Positions 15,859-25,500 of a DNA stretch of 64,000 bases are shown one piece after another. The DNA is taken from NCBI GenBank assembly GCA_044341025.1, contig JBIISM010000002.1, forward strand, positions 282,251 through 346,250, written 5' to 3'. Origin of the DNA: JABMMZ01 sp044341025. Its GTDB lineage: Bacteria; Bacteroidota; Bacteroidia; NS11-12g; UBA955. Below the pieces are notes generated by a model. The model was given only the letters and a program-made list of their open reading frames with translations, had not been told where the DNA came from and did not search any database. Every line of letters begins with the position of its first letter. Position 1 is the stretch's first letter. The translations under genes and the position numbers were made by a program.

Positions 15859-16362
15859 TTATTCAAACTGGTAAGGCTCGTTTGCGTCGATCATTTTTCG
15901 AATGTTTTCAAGCACACGTTTCATGTAGATGTTCCAAAATGTTTTGGTAAAAAGCCAGTTTAAAGGATAGAAAATTGGGCTATCGCTGTGCATGGAATAG
16001 GTGTAAATAACTTCAATTTTATTTGGTTCTAGTTCCTTGGTTTCCCATTCACCAACAAACTTTGTAAACCCCAGCATCCAGGCTTGAAATTGGCTGACTT
16101 CAATTTTCCAATATTGGTTTTCTCTGCGCTCAATTACTTTGTCGACTGAGGCCCAACCGCCTTTATTGGCTAGCGATTTTGCTGCAAATACTTTTTTTCT
16201 AAATCCCGGTTTGCCCCAGTTTTCATCCTCTGTGCAATGGGTCACTTTGGGCATAATTCCAAATCCTGTGTGGACTTTTGAAACATCGCAAAGCATTGGT
16301 GTTTTAAAAGCTCTTTCGAGTGAGCAGTTGTAAATGGTGTGGATACTTGTTGTGAAGATCAT
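15859..16362 (-). CDS. SRPBCC (START-like) family protein
   Basis: 167 residues. The N-terminal strand (IFTTSIHTIYNCSLERAFKT), the alternating beta pattern (YWKIEVSQFQAW, KIEVIYTYSMHS) and the long C-terminal helix (TFWNIYMKRVLENIRKMID) match the helix-grip fold of polyketide cyclase/SRPBCC proteins, which bind hydrophobic ligands. There is no signal peptide. The fold supports ligand binding but gives no specific substrate. The gene lies on the same strand as the CCG-domain, nadD and gmk genes, 126 bases after the CCG gene, but that gap makes cotranscription uncertain. Confidence 0.75.
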   Translation of the reverse strand: MIFTTSIHTIYNCSLERAFKTPMLCDVSKVHTGFGIMPKVTHCTEDENWGKPGFRKKVFAAKSLANKGGWASVDKVIERRENQYWKIEVSQFQAWMLGFTKFVGEWETKELEPNKIEVIYTYSMHSDSPIFYPLNWLFTKTFWNIYMKRVLENIRKMIDANEPYQFE

Positions 16363-16488
16363 TGATGAAACTTAGAGGGTGAAAGTAATGCTAATAATTG
16401 GCTGCTTCGAAAATACTTTCAAAGTTGCTATCCTCTGTTTTGTTTTGTGATTGAAAGCATTATGAGTGGTCACAATGCCAAAAATAAC

Positions 16489-17280
16489 CTACAAATCATT
16501 GGCTCTTGCCACCAATTCAGCCAGGTCGAGTACCTCAACTTCAGCTTCTTTGTTTTGGTGTTTGACGCCATCACGCAACATGGTCATACAAAAAGGACAA
16601 TTGGCCGCTATAATGCTAGCGCCAGTTTCAACGGCTTCTTCAGCGCGTTCAATATTAACTTCTTTATTGCCTTTTTCTGCCTCTTTGAACATTTGAGCAC
16701 CACCAGCACCACAGCAAAAACCATTGGTCTTACAGCGCTTCATTTCAATAAGTTCTGCATCCAATGTTTCCAAAACAGAACGTGGGGCTAGGTATTCGTT
16801 GTTGGCACGACCCAAATAACAAGAGTCGTGGTAAGTGATTTTCTTTCCTTTAAACGCACCACCTTCAACTTTCAATTGACCATTGTTGATCAAGTTTTGT
16901 AAAAATTGTGTGTGGTGCATCACCTGGTAATTTCCACCCAAAGAAGGGTATTCATTTTTCAAGGTATTGAAGCAATGCGGACAGGTGGTTACAATTTGTT
17001 TGATGCCATATCCATTCATTACAGCGATGTTGTTCATCGCCAACATTTGAAATAAAAACTCATTGCCTGCGCGTTTTGCTGGATCGCCAGTACAGCCTTC
17101 TTCATTGCCTAAAATTGCAAAATCAATGTTGCAGTGGTGAAGAATTTTTGCAAATGCTTTGGTGATTTTTTGTGCACGCTCGTCAAAACTACCCGCGCAA
17201 CCAACATAAAATAAAACTTCAGGTGTTTTTCCCTCTGATGCGTACTGAGCCGCAGTTTTAATCTCAAAACCTAATGACAT
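16489..17280 (-). CDS. CCG-domain (HdrB/LutA/GlpC-like) Fe-S binding protein
   Basis: 263 residues with two cysteine-rich CCG domains. The first has YVGCAGSFD, a cysteine at GNEEGCTGD, and TTCPHCFNTL. The second has YHDSCYLGR, FCCGAGG and ANCPFCMTML. These ligands bind a noncubane [4Fe-4S] cluster in heterodisulfide reductase B and in LutA/GlpC, where electrons pass between quinone or flavin partners and an organic substrate. The protein lacks the ferredoxin-type domain that would precede it in a fused form; in many Bacteroidota that part is a separate upstream gene, not seen here. It sits nine bases after nadD on the same strand and is likely cotranscribed with it. Confidence 0.85.
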   Translation of the reverse strand: MSLGFEIKTAAQYASEGKTPEVLFYVGCAGSFDERAQKITKAFAKILHHCNIDFAILGNEEGCTGDPAKRAGNEFLFQMLAMNNIAVMNGYGIKQIVTTCPHCFNTLKNEYPSLGGNYQVMHHTQFLQNLINNGQLKVEGGAFKGKKITYHDSCYLGRANNEYLAPRSVLETLDAELIEMKRCKTNGFCCGAGGAQMFKEAEKGNKEVNIERAEEAVETGASIIAANCPFCMTMLRDGVKHQNKEAEVEVLDLAELVARANDL

Positions 17281-17289
17281 GTTGCAAAC

Positions 17290-17841
17290 TTAATATAATT
17301 TTAAGAGATTGATGACCTCATCGCGCACCAAATATTTGATATTCTTTCCTTCTTTCATTAAATCACGGATTTGGGTTGCAGAAATGTCTAAAATAGGGGA
17401 GTCTAATACTCTAATATTTGGGTGGCCAGGATATGGGTGCACAAAAGTTTCAGAACGTTTGTAAACCAAAATAGGGAAGGCTAAAATCTTATCGACTTCC
17501 TCCCATTCATTCAATCGCTCCAAGGCATCTGTGCCCATGATGATGCTGTGTTTGCTTGGCTGTGCTTTTAAAGCGTCCAAGGTTTGAAAGGTATAGGAAG
17601 GTCTTGGCAACGCAAATTCAATGTCACTAACCTCGAAATGCACGTTATCGGCTATGCTTAAACGCAGCATATCTAAACGCAATTCTGCATCCATCAAAGT
17701 GTCTTTGTCTTTTAATGGATTGTGCGGTGAAACAATGAAATTTATTTTTTGTATGTCGGTCTCGTTAAGTATGTATTGTGCAATGCTTAAATGTCCCATA
17801 TGTATGGGGTTGAACGAGCCAAAAAACAATCCTATTTTCAT
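17290..17841 (-). CDS. nadD: Nicotinate-nucleotide adenylyltransferase
   Basis: 183 residues from the ATG giving MKIGLFFGSFNPIHMGH; a four-codon upstream extension overlaps gmk and is not needed. GSFNPIHMGH is the (T/H)xGH nucleotidyltransferase motif. VSPHNPLK, IMGTDAL, and ISATQIRDLMKEGK near the C-terminus (the ISxTxxR motif) are typical of NadD. The enzyme adenylates nicotinate mononucleotide in NAD synthesis and is cytoplasmic. Its ATG lies one base after the gmk stop codon (TAAgATG), so it is translationally coupled to gmk. The length is close to normal. Confidence 0.95.
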   Translation of the reverse strand: MKIGLFFGSFNPIHMGHLSIAQYILNETDIQKINFIVSPHNPLKDKDTLMDAELRLDMLRLSIADNVHFEVSDIEFALPRPSYTFQTLDALKAQPSKHSIIMGTDALERLNEWEEVDKILAFPILVYKRSETFVHPYPGHPNIRVLDSPILDISATQIRDLMKEGKNIKYLVRDEVINLLKLY

Positions 17842-17842
17842 C

Positions 17843-18406
17843 TTATTTAGCAATAAAATCTCTAACTATGGATTCTGCTTTTGCCAGGGTTTCTTCTAAA
17901 ACATCGTTTATTAATACTAAGTCGTATTGATCAGCAAATTGCAATTCAAAGTTTGCTTTGTCAATGCGCATTTGCAATTGGTGTTCAACTTCGGTGCTTC
18001 GTTTTCTCAACCGTTCCATTAAGATATCGAGGCTCGGTGGACGCAAGAAAATGGCCAAAGCATTGTCCCCGTATTTTTGTTTGATGCGCAAGCCACCAGC
18101 AACATCAACATCAAAAATGACGGTTTTACCCAATAGCCATAACCGTTCAACTTCGCTATTCAAAGTACCGTAAAATATGCCGTTGTATACTTCCTCATGT
18201 TCTAAGAATTCGCCATTGGAAACTTTAGCTTCAAAATCATTTTGGTCTAAAAAATAGTATTCTCTTCCATGTTCTTCATGGGGGCGAGGTTTGCGTGTGG
18301 TAGCGGAAACTGAAAAACCAAGCTCTGGCATAATTGAAAGCAAATGGTTCACAACAGTGGTTTTTCCACTGCCCGACGGGGCCGAAAAAATGATGACTTT
18401 GTTCAA
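17843..18406 (-). CDS. gmk: Guanylate kinase
   Basis: 187 residues from the TTG at 18406. An in-frame TTG four codons earlier overlaps a TAaaTTTG promoter element (18423-18416), so it is unlikely to be used. The P-loop is SAPSGSGKTT near the N-terminus. SATTRKPRPHEEHGREYYF is the GMP-binding region, with FYGT and DVDVAGG following. The enzyme converts GMP to GDP with ATP. It is the first gene of a minus-strand group with nadD one base behind. There is no obvious terminator between this group and pnp, which ends 144 bases upstream and has its own terminator. Confidence 0.94.
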   Translation of the reverse strand: MNKVIIFSAPSGSGKTTVVNHLLSIMPELGFSVSATTRKPRPHEEHGREYYFLDQNDFEAKVSNGEFLEHEEVYNGIFYGTLNSEVERLWLLGKTVIFDVDVAGGLRIKQKYGDNALAIFLRPPSLDILMERLRKRSTEVEHQLQMRIDKANFELQFADQYDLVLINDVLEETLAKAESIVRDFIAK

Positions 18407-18415
18407 ATGTAGCGA

Positions 18416-18423
18416 CAAATTTA
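18416..18423 (-). promoter_or_regulatory. -7 promoter element of gmk
   Basis: TAaaTTTG on the minus strand, ending about ten bases before the chosen TTG start of gmk. No ideal -33 TTG. Confidence 0.45.
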
Positions 18424-18517
18424 ATCATTTAATGCCTAATTGGTGGTATGTTTCTATTGGCTTATTTTAGACAGATAAGCCACAATTGATTTAGACTTGT
18501 TTTTTTTAGGGCAAAAA

Positions 18518-18545
18518 AAAGCCGTGTCATTAATGACACGGCTTT
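18518..18545 (-). terminator. Intrinsic terminator of the pnp gene
   Basis: A perfect 28-base palindrome (AAAGCCGTGTCAT / ATGACACGGCTTT, joined at TA). On the minus strand it is followed by eight T. It lies just after the pnp stop codon. Confidence 0.92.
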
Positions 18546-18561
18546 AAATATTGAATAACGA

Positions 18562-20718
18562 TTAGGCTTGCGTTTGGCCCTCTTCGTTTTCTGGTTTTGG
18601 CATTAAGGCTTTTCTTGAAAGTCTTAATTTACCAGTCTTTTTATCTACCTCAACCAATTTCACTTTTACGATATCACCTTCTTTGAAAATGCCATCCATT
18701 TTGGCAATGCGTTTCCAATCGATTTCGCTAATGTGCAATAAGCCGTCTTTACCTGGAAGGATTTCAATGAAAGCACCAAATTCAACGATGCTTCTAACTT
18801 TTCCTTCATATACCTCACCAACTTCAGGAACTGCTACGATGCCTTTAATGATGCGTTTTGCAGCTGCCATATTCTCAGCATTGTCAGATAAGATTTCTAC
18901 AATACCATGGTTGTCTACCTCAGTAATAGAGATGGTGGTATTGGTGTCTTTTTGAATGCCTTGAATAACTTTTCCTCCAGGCCCGATAACGGCACCGATT
19001 TGGTCTTTGTCGATCGTGATGCGTTCAATGCGTGGCGCATGAGGTTTGTAATCATCATTTGCAGCATTGATGGTGGTATTCATTTCGTTTAAGATATGGG
19101 CTCTGCCTCTTCCAGCTTGCTCCAATGCTTCTTCAAGCATTTCCCATTTTAATCCGTTTATTTTGATGTCCATTTGACAAGCTGTGATACCTTTGGCAGT
19201 ACCAACCACTTTAAAGTCCATGTCACCTAAATGGTCTTCATCTCCTAAGATATCCGTTAAGATTTTGTATTTACCTGTTGCCTCGTCGCTGATTAAGCCC
19301 ATTGCAACACCACTTACACCACCTTTTATTTTGATACCAGCGTCCATTAAAGCCAAACTACCCGCACAAACTGTAGCCATACTTGAAGAACCGTTTGATT
19401 CTAAAATATCACTCACAATTCTGATTACATATGGGTTGTCTTCAGCACTTGGCAATGCTTTTTTCAATCCTCTAAGTGCTAAGTTACCATGTCCAATTTC
19501 ACGTCTTCCTGGTCCACGGTTTGGTCTTACCTCACCGGTAGAAAATGCTGGGAAGTTATAGTGCAACATCAAACGGCTGTATCCATTCAACATTGGCGCA
19601 TCCAACATTTGCTCATCCAATTTTCCACCTAAGGTAACGGTGGTAACCGATTGGGTTTCTCCTCTAGTGAACACAGCAGAACCGTGTGCAGCAGGTAAGT
19701 ATCCAACTTCAGACCAGATAGGACGAACCTCATCAAGTTTTCGGCCATCCAAACGGATGCTTTCATCAAGAATCATTTTGCGCATAGCCTCTTTCTCAAC
19801 CTGGTGGTAGTATTTTTTAGCTAAGTATTCTTTTGCTTTCAAATCTTCCTCACTCATGTTTGACAGGTACTCGGTGATAATCGCTTTGAAGTTTGCACTT
19901 CTTTCTGATTTGGGTGCACCGCTTTTGGCTACTACATATACTTTATCGTAGGTTGTTTCCCAGATGTGTTTTTTAAGGTCTAAGTCACTTTTCTCATGAG
20001 AATACGTTCTAGCTGGCTTTCTACCACCCATTTGTTCGCATAAATCCCATTGCATTTGGCATTGTTTCTTGATTGCTTCGTGGGCGAATTTAATGGCTTC
20101 TACCATTTCCAATTCACTTACTTCGTTGCACTCACCCTCAACCATGTTGATGTCATTCGCAGTGCCAGAAACAATCAATTCTAAACTTGAATTGACCATA
20201 TCCGATTCAGTTGGGTTAATCACCAACTGACCGTTTATTTTGGCAACACGAACTTCAGAGATAGGTCCTTGGAATGGAATATCACTTACCATTAAGGCAG
20301 AAGATGCAGCAAGTCCAACCAAACAATCTGGCGGAAAATTTTTGTCGCTGCTCATCAAGGTAATGATTACTTGCGTGTCGGCGTGGTAATCTTCAGGGAA
20401 TAGCGGGCGTAGCGCTCTGTCAACGATTCTAGATACTAGAATCTCATAATCAGTTAAACGTGCTTCGCGGCGGTGAAAACTACCAGGAATACGGCCTACA
20501 GAGGCGAATTTTTCTTGGTAGTCTACAGATAGAGGAAGGAAGTCAACATTTTCTTTTGCCTCTTTGTTAGAAACAACAGAAGCCAAAATCATCGTATCGC
20601 CGCATTTAACGACAACACTACCATCGGCTTGCTTGGCCAAAATGCCAGTTTCAATTTCGATTGATTTGCCGTTGCCCATGTCAAGGGAACTGCGGAATCC
20701 ATTGGGTTTATTACTCAT
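18562..20718 (-). CDS. pnp: Polynucleotide phosphorylase
   Basis: 718 residues, normal for the family (711 in E. coli). Two RNase PH domains (about 10-225 and 320-550) are joined by an alpha-helical domain. PNPase landmarks: SFHRREARLTDYEILVSR, DRALRPLFPEDYH, RGETQSVTTVTLG, NFPAFSTGEVRPNRGPGRRE and GSSSMATVCAGSLALMDAG. A KH domain (IGAVIGPGGKVIQGIQ) and an S1 domain (GEVYEGKVRSIVEFGAFIEI) close the protein. It degrades RNA 3' to 5' using phosphate and forms the degradosome core. The rpsO gene lies 96 bases upstream with a hairpin in between, the classical rpsO-pnp order. Confidence 0.97.
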   Translation of the reverse strand: MSNKPNGFRSSLDMGNGKSIEIETGILAKQADGSVVVKCGDTMILASVVSNKEAKENVDFLPLSVDYQEKFASVGRIPGSFHRREARLTDYEILVSRIVDRALRPLFPEDYHADTQVIITLMSSDKNFPPDCLVGLAASSALMVSDIPFQGPISEVRVAKINGQLVINPTESDMVNSSLELIVSGTANDINMVEGECNEVSELEMVEAIKFAHEAIKKQCQMQWDLCEQMGGRKPARTYSHEKSDLDLKKHIWETTYDKVYVVAKSGAPKSERSANFKAIITEYLSNMSEEDLKAKEYLAKKYYHQVEKEAMRKMILDESIRLDGRKLDEVRPIWSEVGYLPAAHGSAVFTRGETQSVTTVTLGGKLDEQMLDAPMLNGYSRLMLHYNFPAFSTGEVRPNRGPGRREIGHGNLALRGLKKALPSAEDNPYVIRIVSDILESNGSSSMATVCAGSLALMDAGIKIKGGVSGVAMGLISDEATGKYKILTDILGDEDHLGDMDFKVVGTAKGITACQMDIKINGLKWEMLEEALEQAGRGRAHILNEMNTTINAANDDYKPHAPRIERITIDKDQIGAVIGPGGKVIQGIQKDTNTTISITEVDNHGIVEILSDNAENMAAAKRIIKGIVAVPEVGEVYEGKVRSIVEFGAFIEILPGKDGLLHISEIDWKRIAKMDGIFKEGDIVKVKLVEVDKKTGKLRLSRKALMPKPENEEGQTQA

Positions 20719-20760
20719 AAATTAAATTATATTATTGTTTTTGCTGCTTTTCAAAAAGCA

Positions 20761-20791
20761 AAAAAAGCCCTCGAAAATCGGGGGCTTTTTT
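20761..20791 (-). terminator. Terminator or attenuator between rpsO and pnp
   Basis: AGCCCTCGA / TCGGGGGCT stem (one G-T pair) flanked by A6 and T6, so it can stop transcription in either direction. It separates rpsO from pnp; read-through may set the level of pnp, as in the rpsO-pnp operons of other bacteria. Confidence 0.8.
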
Positions 20792-20814
20792 AATAAAATG
20801 GAAAAGTTTTTGGA

Positions 20815-21084
20815 TTACTTTCTGATACCCAACGCTTTGATTAGGTCACGGTATTTGAAGATGTCTTGTTTAGCTAAATAGTCTAAAAAAGCTCTTCTTT
20901 TACCAACCAATTTCACAAGACTTAACTCAGAAGCGAAATCTTTTGGATTAACTTTTAAGTGGCCAGTGATGAAATTGATTCTTTCGGTGAACATCGCGAT
21001 TTGTCCTTCTGTTGAACCAGTATTGGTTTCAGAACCTCCAAACTTTTGGAAAATATCTTTTTTCTCTTGTGATGATAAATGCAT
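20815..21084 (-). CDS. rpsO: 30S ribosomal protein S15
   Basis: 89 residues, the standard length. The sequence keeps the S15 pattern: FQKFGGSETNTGSTEGQIA, RINFITGHLKVNPKDFASE, LVKLVGKRRAFLDYL, and FKYRDLIKALGIRK. S15 binds the central domain of 16S rRNA early in 30S assembly. The gene follows rpmA after 14 bases and precedes pnp, with a hairpin between. It may be transcribed with rplU-rpmA from the promoter at 21737, because no separate strong promoter is seen in the 14-base gap. Confidence 0.98.
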   Translation of the reverse strand: MHLSSQEKKDIFQKFGGSETNTGSTEGQIAMFTERINFITGHLKVNPKDFASELSLVKLVGKRRAFLDYLAKQDIFKYRDLIKALGIRK

Positions 21085-21098
21085 ACGATTGAATTTTA

Positions 21099-21359
21099 TT
21101 AAGCTTCAGCAGTTAATACTGAAACAAATGATCTGTTGTTTCTTGTTTTAGTGAATTTCACGATACCATCAGTCAATGCAAATAAGGTATGGTCTTTTCC
21201 AATACCAACATTGTCAGATGGGTGGTGTTTTGTACCTCTTTGACGTACAATGATGTTGCCAGCTTTAATTACTTGACCACCATAGATTTTTACACCTAAT
21301 CTTTTGCTATGCGACTCACGTCCGTTCTTCGAACTACCCGCGCCTTTCTTGTGTGCCAT
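21099..21359 (-). CDS. rpmA: 50S ribosomal protein L27
   Basis: 86 residues. The start is MAHKKGAGSSKNGRESHSKR, the conserved L27 N-terminus whose tail reaches into the peptidyl-transferase centre. GVKIYGGQVIKAGNIIVRQRG and VGIGKDHTLFALTDGIVKF follow as expected. No N-terminal leader needing cleavage is present, unlike in Firmicutes. It lies 14 bases after rplU, the usual L21-L27 order. Confidence 0.98.
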   Translation of the reverse strand: MAHKKGAGSSKNGRESHSKRLGVKIYGGQVIKAGNIIVRQRGTKHHPSDNVGIGKDHTLFALTDGIVKFTKTRNNRSFVSVLTAEA

Positions 21360-21373
21360 TTCTTAATTTATTA

Positions 21374-21685
21374 TTATGCGTTAATGGATTCAATTAAGAC
21401 CTTAGACAAGTATTGTCTATGACCGTTTTTCTTTTTGTAACCTTTTCTGCGTTTCTTTTTGAAAACGAGAACTTTATCATCCTTAAGATGCTCCATAACT
21501 TTACCAGTTACTGATGCACCTTTAATGTTAGGTAAGCCAACAGAGATTTTACCACTGTTATCTACCAACATCACTTTATCAAAAGTAATAGATGATCCTT
21601 CATCCCCACTTAGGCGGTGGGTATAAATATATTTGTTTTGTTCAACCTTGAATTGCTTGCCTGCAATTTCTACAATAGCGTACAT
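21374..21685 (-). CDS. rplU: 50S ribosomal protein L21
   Basis: 103 residues, standard length. It opens with MYAIVEIAGKQFKVEQNKYI and contains DKVMLVDN, KGASVTGKVMEHLKDDKVLVFK and KKRRKGYKKKNGHRQ, all typical of L21. The first gene of the rplU-rpmA-rpsO group, with a full consensus promoter just upstream. Confidence 0.98.
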   Translation of the reverse strand: MYAIVEIAGKQFKVEQNKYIYTHRLSGDEGSSITFDKVMLVDNSGKISVGLPNIKGASVTGKVMEHLKDDKVLVFKKKRRKGYKKKNGHRQYLSKVLIESINA

Positions 21686-21707
21686 GCTTTTTAAAAAATT
21701 TGGACTG

Positions 21708-21737
21708 CAAAATTAGACTTTTTTATTGGAAATACAA
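21708..21737 (-). promoter_or_regulatory. Promoter for rplU-rpmA
   Basis: On the minus strand, TTG at 21737-21735, 19 bases, TAatTTTG at 21715-21708; the ATG follows 22 bases later. A full consensus match. Confidence 0.8.
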
Positions 21738-21793
21738 ACAATATGTCCAAAATATTTCAATTGTTTATAATTATCAGTCTTTGTTTTCATTTT

Positions 21794-22273
21794 CTACTGC
21801 CCTAAAATAGGCGGAATTGTTTTTATCATACTGATTGTTAGGTACTTGTTCTTGCCGCTTTTGTATCTAATACAAAGTGAGTTTTTAACACGTGCTGGCG
21901 ATTTACTTTCAACACTTCCAGGCATTTGCCATTGATTATCTCCGCCTCCAATATTGCTAGCCGTTTTTATTTGAACCTGAAACTTAATGATTTCACCAAT
22001 TTTCACTTTCTTTTTTTGGCAGGTTTTGCCACTATCTAATAAAATTAAAGCTTGATCTGCTTTACCTTCTGCCCATCCTGAGTCTACGCTTATAATCTGT
22101 TTAATTCTAGACTTAGCAATTAACGTGTAAGTAGTTACAACCGGACTACCTGCCACTCCACCATAAAAGGTTTGTTTTTCTGCCCGTATAACCTTGAAAT
22201 CAGCCGCTTGGCTGGCTTTCTTTGCCACCGACATACATACAATGGTTAGAGTAATTAAAAAGAGGTAACGCAT
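21794..22273 (-). CDS. Small secreted protein of unknown function
   Basis: 159 residues from the ATG giving MRYLFLITLTIVCMSVAKKA; a three-codon upstream extension is possible. The N-terminus is a signal peptide, probably cleaved near SQA. The rest is beta-rich (VTTYTLIAKSRIKQIISVDSGW, EIIKFQVQIKT), with two cysteines that could form a disulfide (CQKKK and LCIRYK). There is a positively charged C-terminal half and no lipobox or T9SS tail, so it is predicted to be periplasmic or outer-membrane associated. I do not recognise the family. It lies alone between rplU and the PKD protein gene's terminator. Confidence 0.7.
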   Translation of the reverse strand: MRYLFLITLTIVCMSVAKKASQAADFKVIRAEKQTFYGGVAGSPVVTTYTLIAKSRIKQIISVDSGWAEGKADQALILLDSGKTCQKKKVKIGEIIKFQVQIKTASNIGGGDNQWQMPGSVESKSPARVKNSLCIRYKSGKNKYLTISMIKTIPPILGQ

Positions 22274-22502
22274 AGTGTACATGATTCAAATATAATACCA
22301 CAGTTTCACCTGTCCATGCTATTTGATTTTTATTGGTCTATTTTAGGCCTTTTCCTGCTTTACATTTTAGTCCAAAGTTGAACTGCTCTTATCTGCAAGT
22401 CAATCCATGGCTTGTTGCCACGCCGCCCTGTTTTGACAGCAGCTAATAAGCATGTCAACCTTGGCGCTACCATTTCAATCAGGGGCAAAATACCTTAAAA
22501 AC

Positions 22503-22533
22503 AAAAGCCCCAACGTTTACCGTTGGGGCTTTT
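22503..22533 (-). terminator. Intrinsic terminator of the PKD protein gene
   Basis: AAAAGCCCCAACG / CGTTGGGGCTTTT, a 13-base-pair stem with a five-base loop, just after the minus-strand stop codon at 22556. Confidence 0.9.
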
Positions 22534-22555
22534 AAGAAATTGAAATTAACTATAT

Positions 22556-25500
22556 TTAGTTTGTAACTGTAATCTTGCTGGTGCTTGTAACACCATTGAT
22601 TGTTACTTTAACTAAGTAGATACCTTTTGCATTGTTGTCTAAGTCAACAGCCAAACTACCTTCAGTGGTTGTTTTGGTGTAAACCTTTTCACCCAATACA
22701 TTGTATATCTCAACTTTCATTGCATTACCTGCTGCATTGCTTACGGTGAAGCCTCCTGCGTTTGGATTCGGGTATATGCTAATGCCATTGTTGTTTGCTA
22801 CATTGTTGATACTCGTTGTTGCAACTGCCTTTTTCATTATAGAATTAGAGCAACCTGCAGCATTGGTAGTTTTTAATGTTACATTGAAGTTACCTGTGTA
22901 CGTATATTGGTATGTTGGACTAACTGAATTAGACGATCCACCTTCACCAAATAACCACTCATATTTGCTATAAGTTGTGTTGCTAGGGTTAAAGCTTACT
23001 TTCAATAAACCAAGATCTTTAGATGTAAAGTTGCTCACTGGAGATTCGCTAACTGTGATGGTTTTTCTGATTGTATCGCTACAAGCACCTGGGTAAGATG
23101 CGACCAATGCCACCGTGTAGGTTGTAGTTGCTGTTGGCGTGTACAATCTGATTGGCGCTTGTTGGGTGCTGTATGTTCCGTTACCGAAATCCCAGCTGTA
23201 TTGAATACCACCTTTATCGCCCTTAGACAAGTTAACGAAGGCAGCAGACTCACCTGAACAAATGTCTTGAACATTGAAATCAGCTTTTGGTTGAATCAAT
23301 ACTTCGAAGTCTTTGCTTAGGCTAGCAAAACAACCATTGCTGTAGCTAGCTTTTAAAGTCGCAGAGAAAGGTCCTTCACGTGGCCAATTTTTTGTTACAT
23401 TTTTCAAAGTTGAAGTAACTCCATCGCTGAAACTCCAGTTGTAAACTGGGCTAGGCAATTCCTCAAAAGTAGAGTTTGTAAATATTGTAGGGATTCTACC
23501 ACAGAATTGGTTACCGTTAAATGCTGGATTTGGTGTCGCTTTGATTACCACATTTTTAGTGATAGAGTCTTTGCAATCAAATTCAGATACGGCTAACAAT
23601 TTAACTGCATAAGTTCCTGAAGCAGCATAGGCATGGTTGCCATCAAATTGAGTTGAAGATCCGCCATCACCAAATACCCAATATGCACCTTGGTTACCAA
23701 GAGCAATTGTAGAGGTGTTAGGCATCAATATATCAGACTTAGCACAAACTGGAGCAAGCGGTGCAGCAAAGTTTGCTACTGGTCTTGCAAAGCTGTATGC
23801 ATTTTTAGTTATAGTGGCAACGCAACCGTTAGCAGAAGCTTTCAAAGTTACTTTGTAGCCACCTGGGCTTGCATAGTTATGAGTAGGGTTTGTTGCAGTG
23901 CTACGCGCAGTGTTGTCACCAAAATCCCAATCGTAAGTTAATGCACCATTACCAACTGTTGTTTGGTTTTGGAAAGAAACCGCGATGCCTTGACATTTGT
24001 TGTTCGCTCTGAATTTAGCTTCAGGCAATTCACCTACTTCAACTTGGATTGTGGTATCGTGCAAAATATTCCAAGGTGTGCTCTTCGCTATTAATTTTAC
24101 TTGGTAAACACCAGGACTTAAGTATTCGTGAACTGGAGATTGTAAGTCTGAAGTATCACCATCTCCGAAATACCAGATGTAAGAGGCATTTCCTGAAGAT
24201 ACTGTACTTATGTTGTCAAATAAGATTGCATCACCCAAACAAATAGATGAAGGGAATTTAAAGTTAACGAAAGGGGTTGGAGCAACCACCAAAGTTCTTT
24301 TTACAGTTGAATCACAGAAATGTGGACCTAAGTCAGAGAAATTTACAGAGAATGTAATAAAGCTGTCTAGGTAAGTTGCTGTAGGTGCGTATGTGATGCT
24401 TCCATTACCCGCACTTGAAGGTGCAACAACTGTGTAATCAGTTGAAGGAACGATGGCGCCAAATTTGGTTTTAGCTACCACATTGTTGATTACCCATGTA
24501 GAACCTTGGTCCGCATTTAAATAACCCGTTGGTGGGCTTAATTCGTAAGTTACTGCTTTACCTAAAACTGCAATATCAGGTGTTGTCATGTCACCCACTC
24601 TGAACTGACCGTTAAATGGAGTACCTTTAACCACATCAGCACCGATAGGACGGGGTTTAACTGTAACCACTAAAGGAGTTCTAGCGGTATTGATACAAGC
24701 TTTGCTGTAATCAACTATACAGTCAATGGTGTAAGTAGGACCAAACTGGGTGGCACCAAATAAGCCATATGAATATTTGCCTCCTGTAATGTTTAAGTCA
24801 GCATTGCCTCTGTTAACACCACCTTGCATATAGATGTCGTTACCGCCACCTGTATTAGGGTCGATGGTGAAATAGAAACCATAAGGTTGGCCTGGGTTTA
24901 TCAGTAAACCTTTAGCAGAAACTTTGATGAAGTTTTGACCACCAGCAGTGTATACTCTTCCACCGCCACCGTTAACTGCTGTCCAAGCGCTAGAATTGGT
25001 TTCAAAACCATTGTAGCTTCCGGCTTTGTAATACAATAAATAGTTAGTCGTTGATGTAAAGTTATAAATACGGAAGGCCATACTATCGATGTTAATCGGA
25101 CTTGAAGGCGTCATGTCAAAATAGTTGCCGTTGTAAGCACTATAGTTAAATGATACAACAATATATCCTGACAAGCCATTGTTAAAAGAGGACTTAGCGG
25201 CAAAACGAATGGCTTGAGCGTAAAAAGTTGTTGTTGCACTGATTGATGGGCCTGTTATGGTTGCACCCATTCCAAATGGAGATCCACCAGTTGGTGTTCT
25301 GTACCACATAATGGTATCGGTGCTAACACCAGTTGTTGCAGATAGTCTTGGTCTTCCAATGCCACACTGAATAAAGCTAGTGGTTGTTGGCGCTGGGGGA
25401 TTGCCAAAGAATTTTAAAGTATATTTTAAAGTATCATTCGCTGCTACAGAGTCAACTGTGCCATTTGGCAAACTGGTCCAAAGCTTAAAATTGTAAGTTG

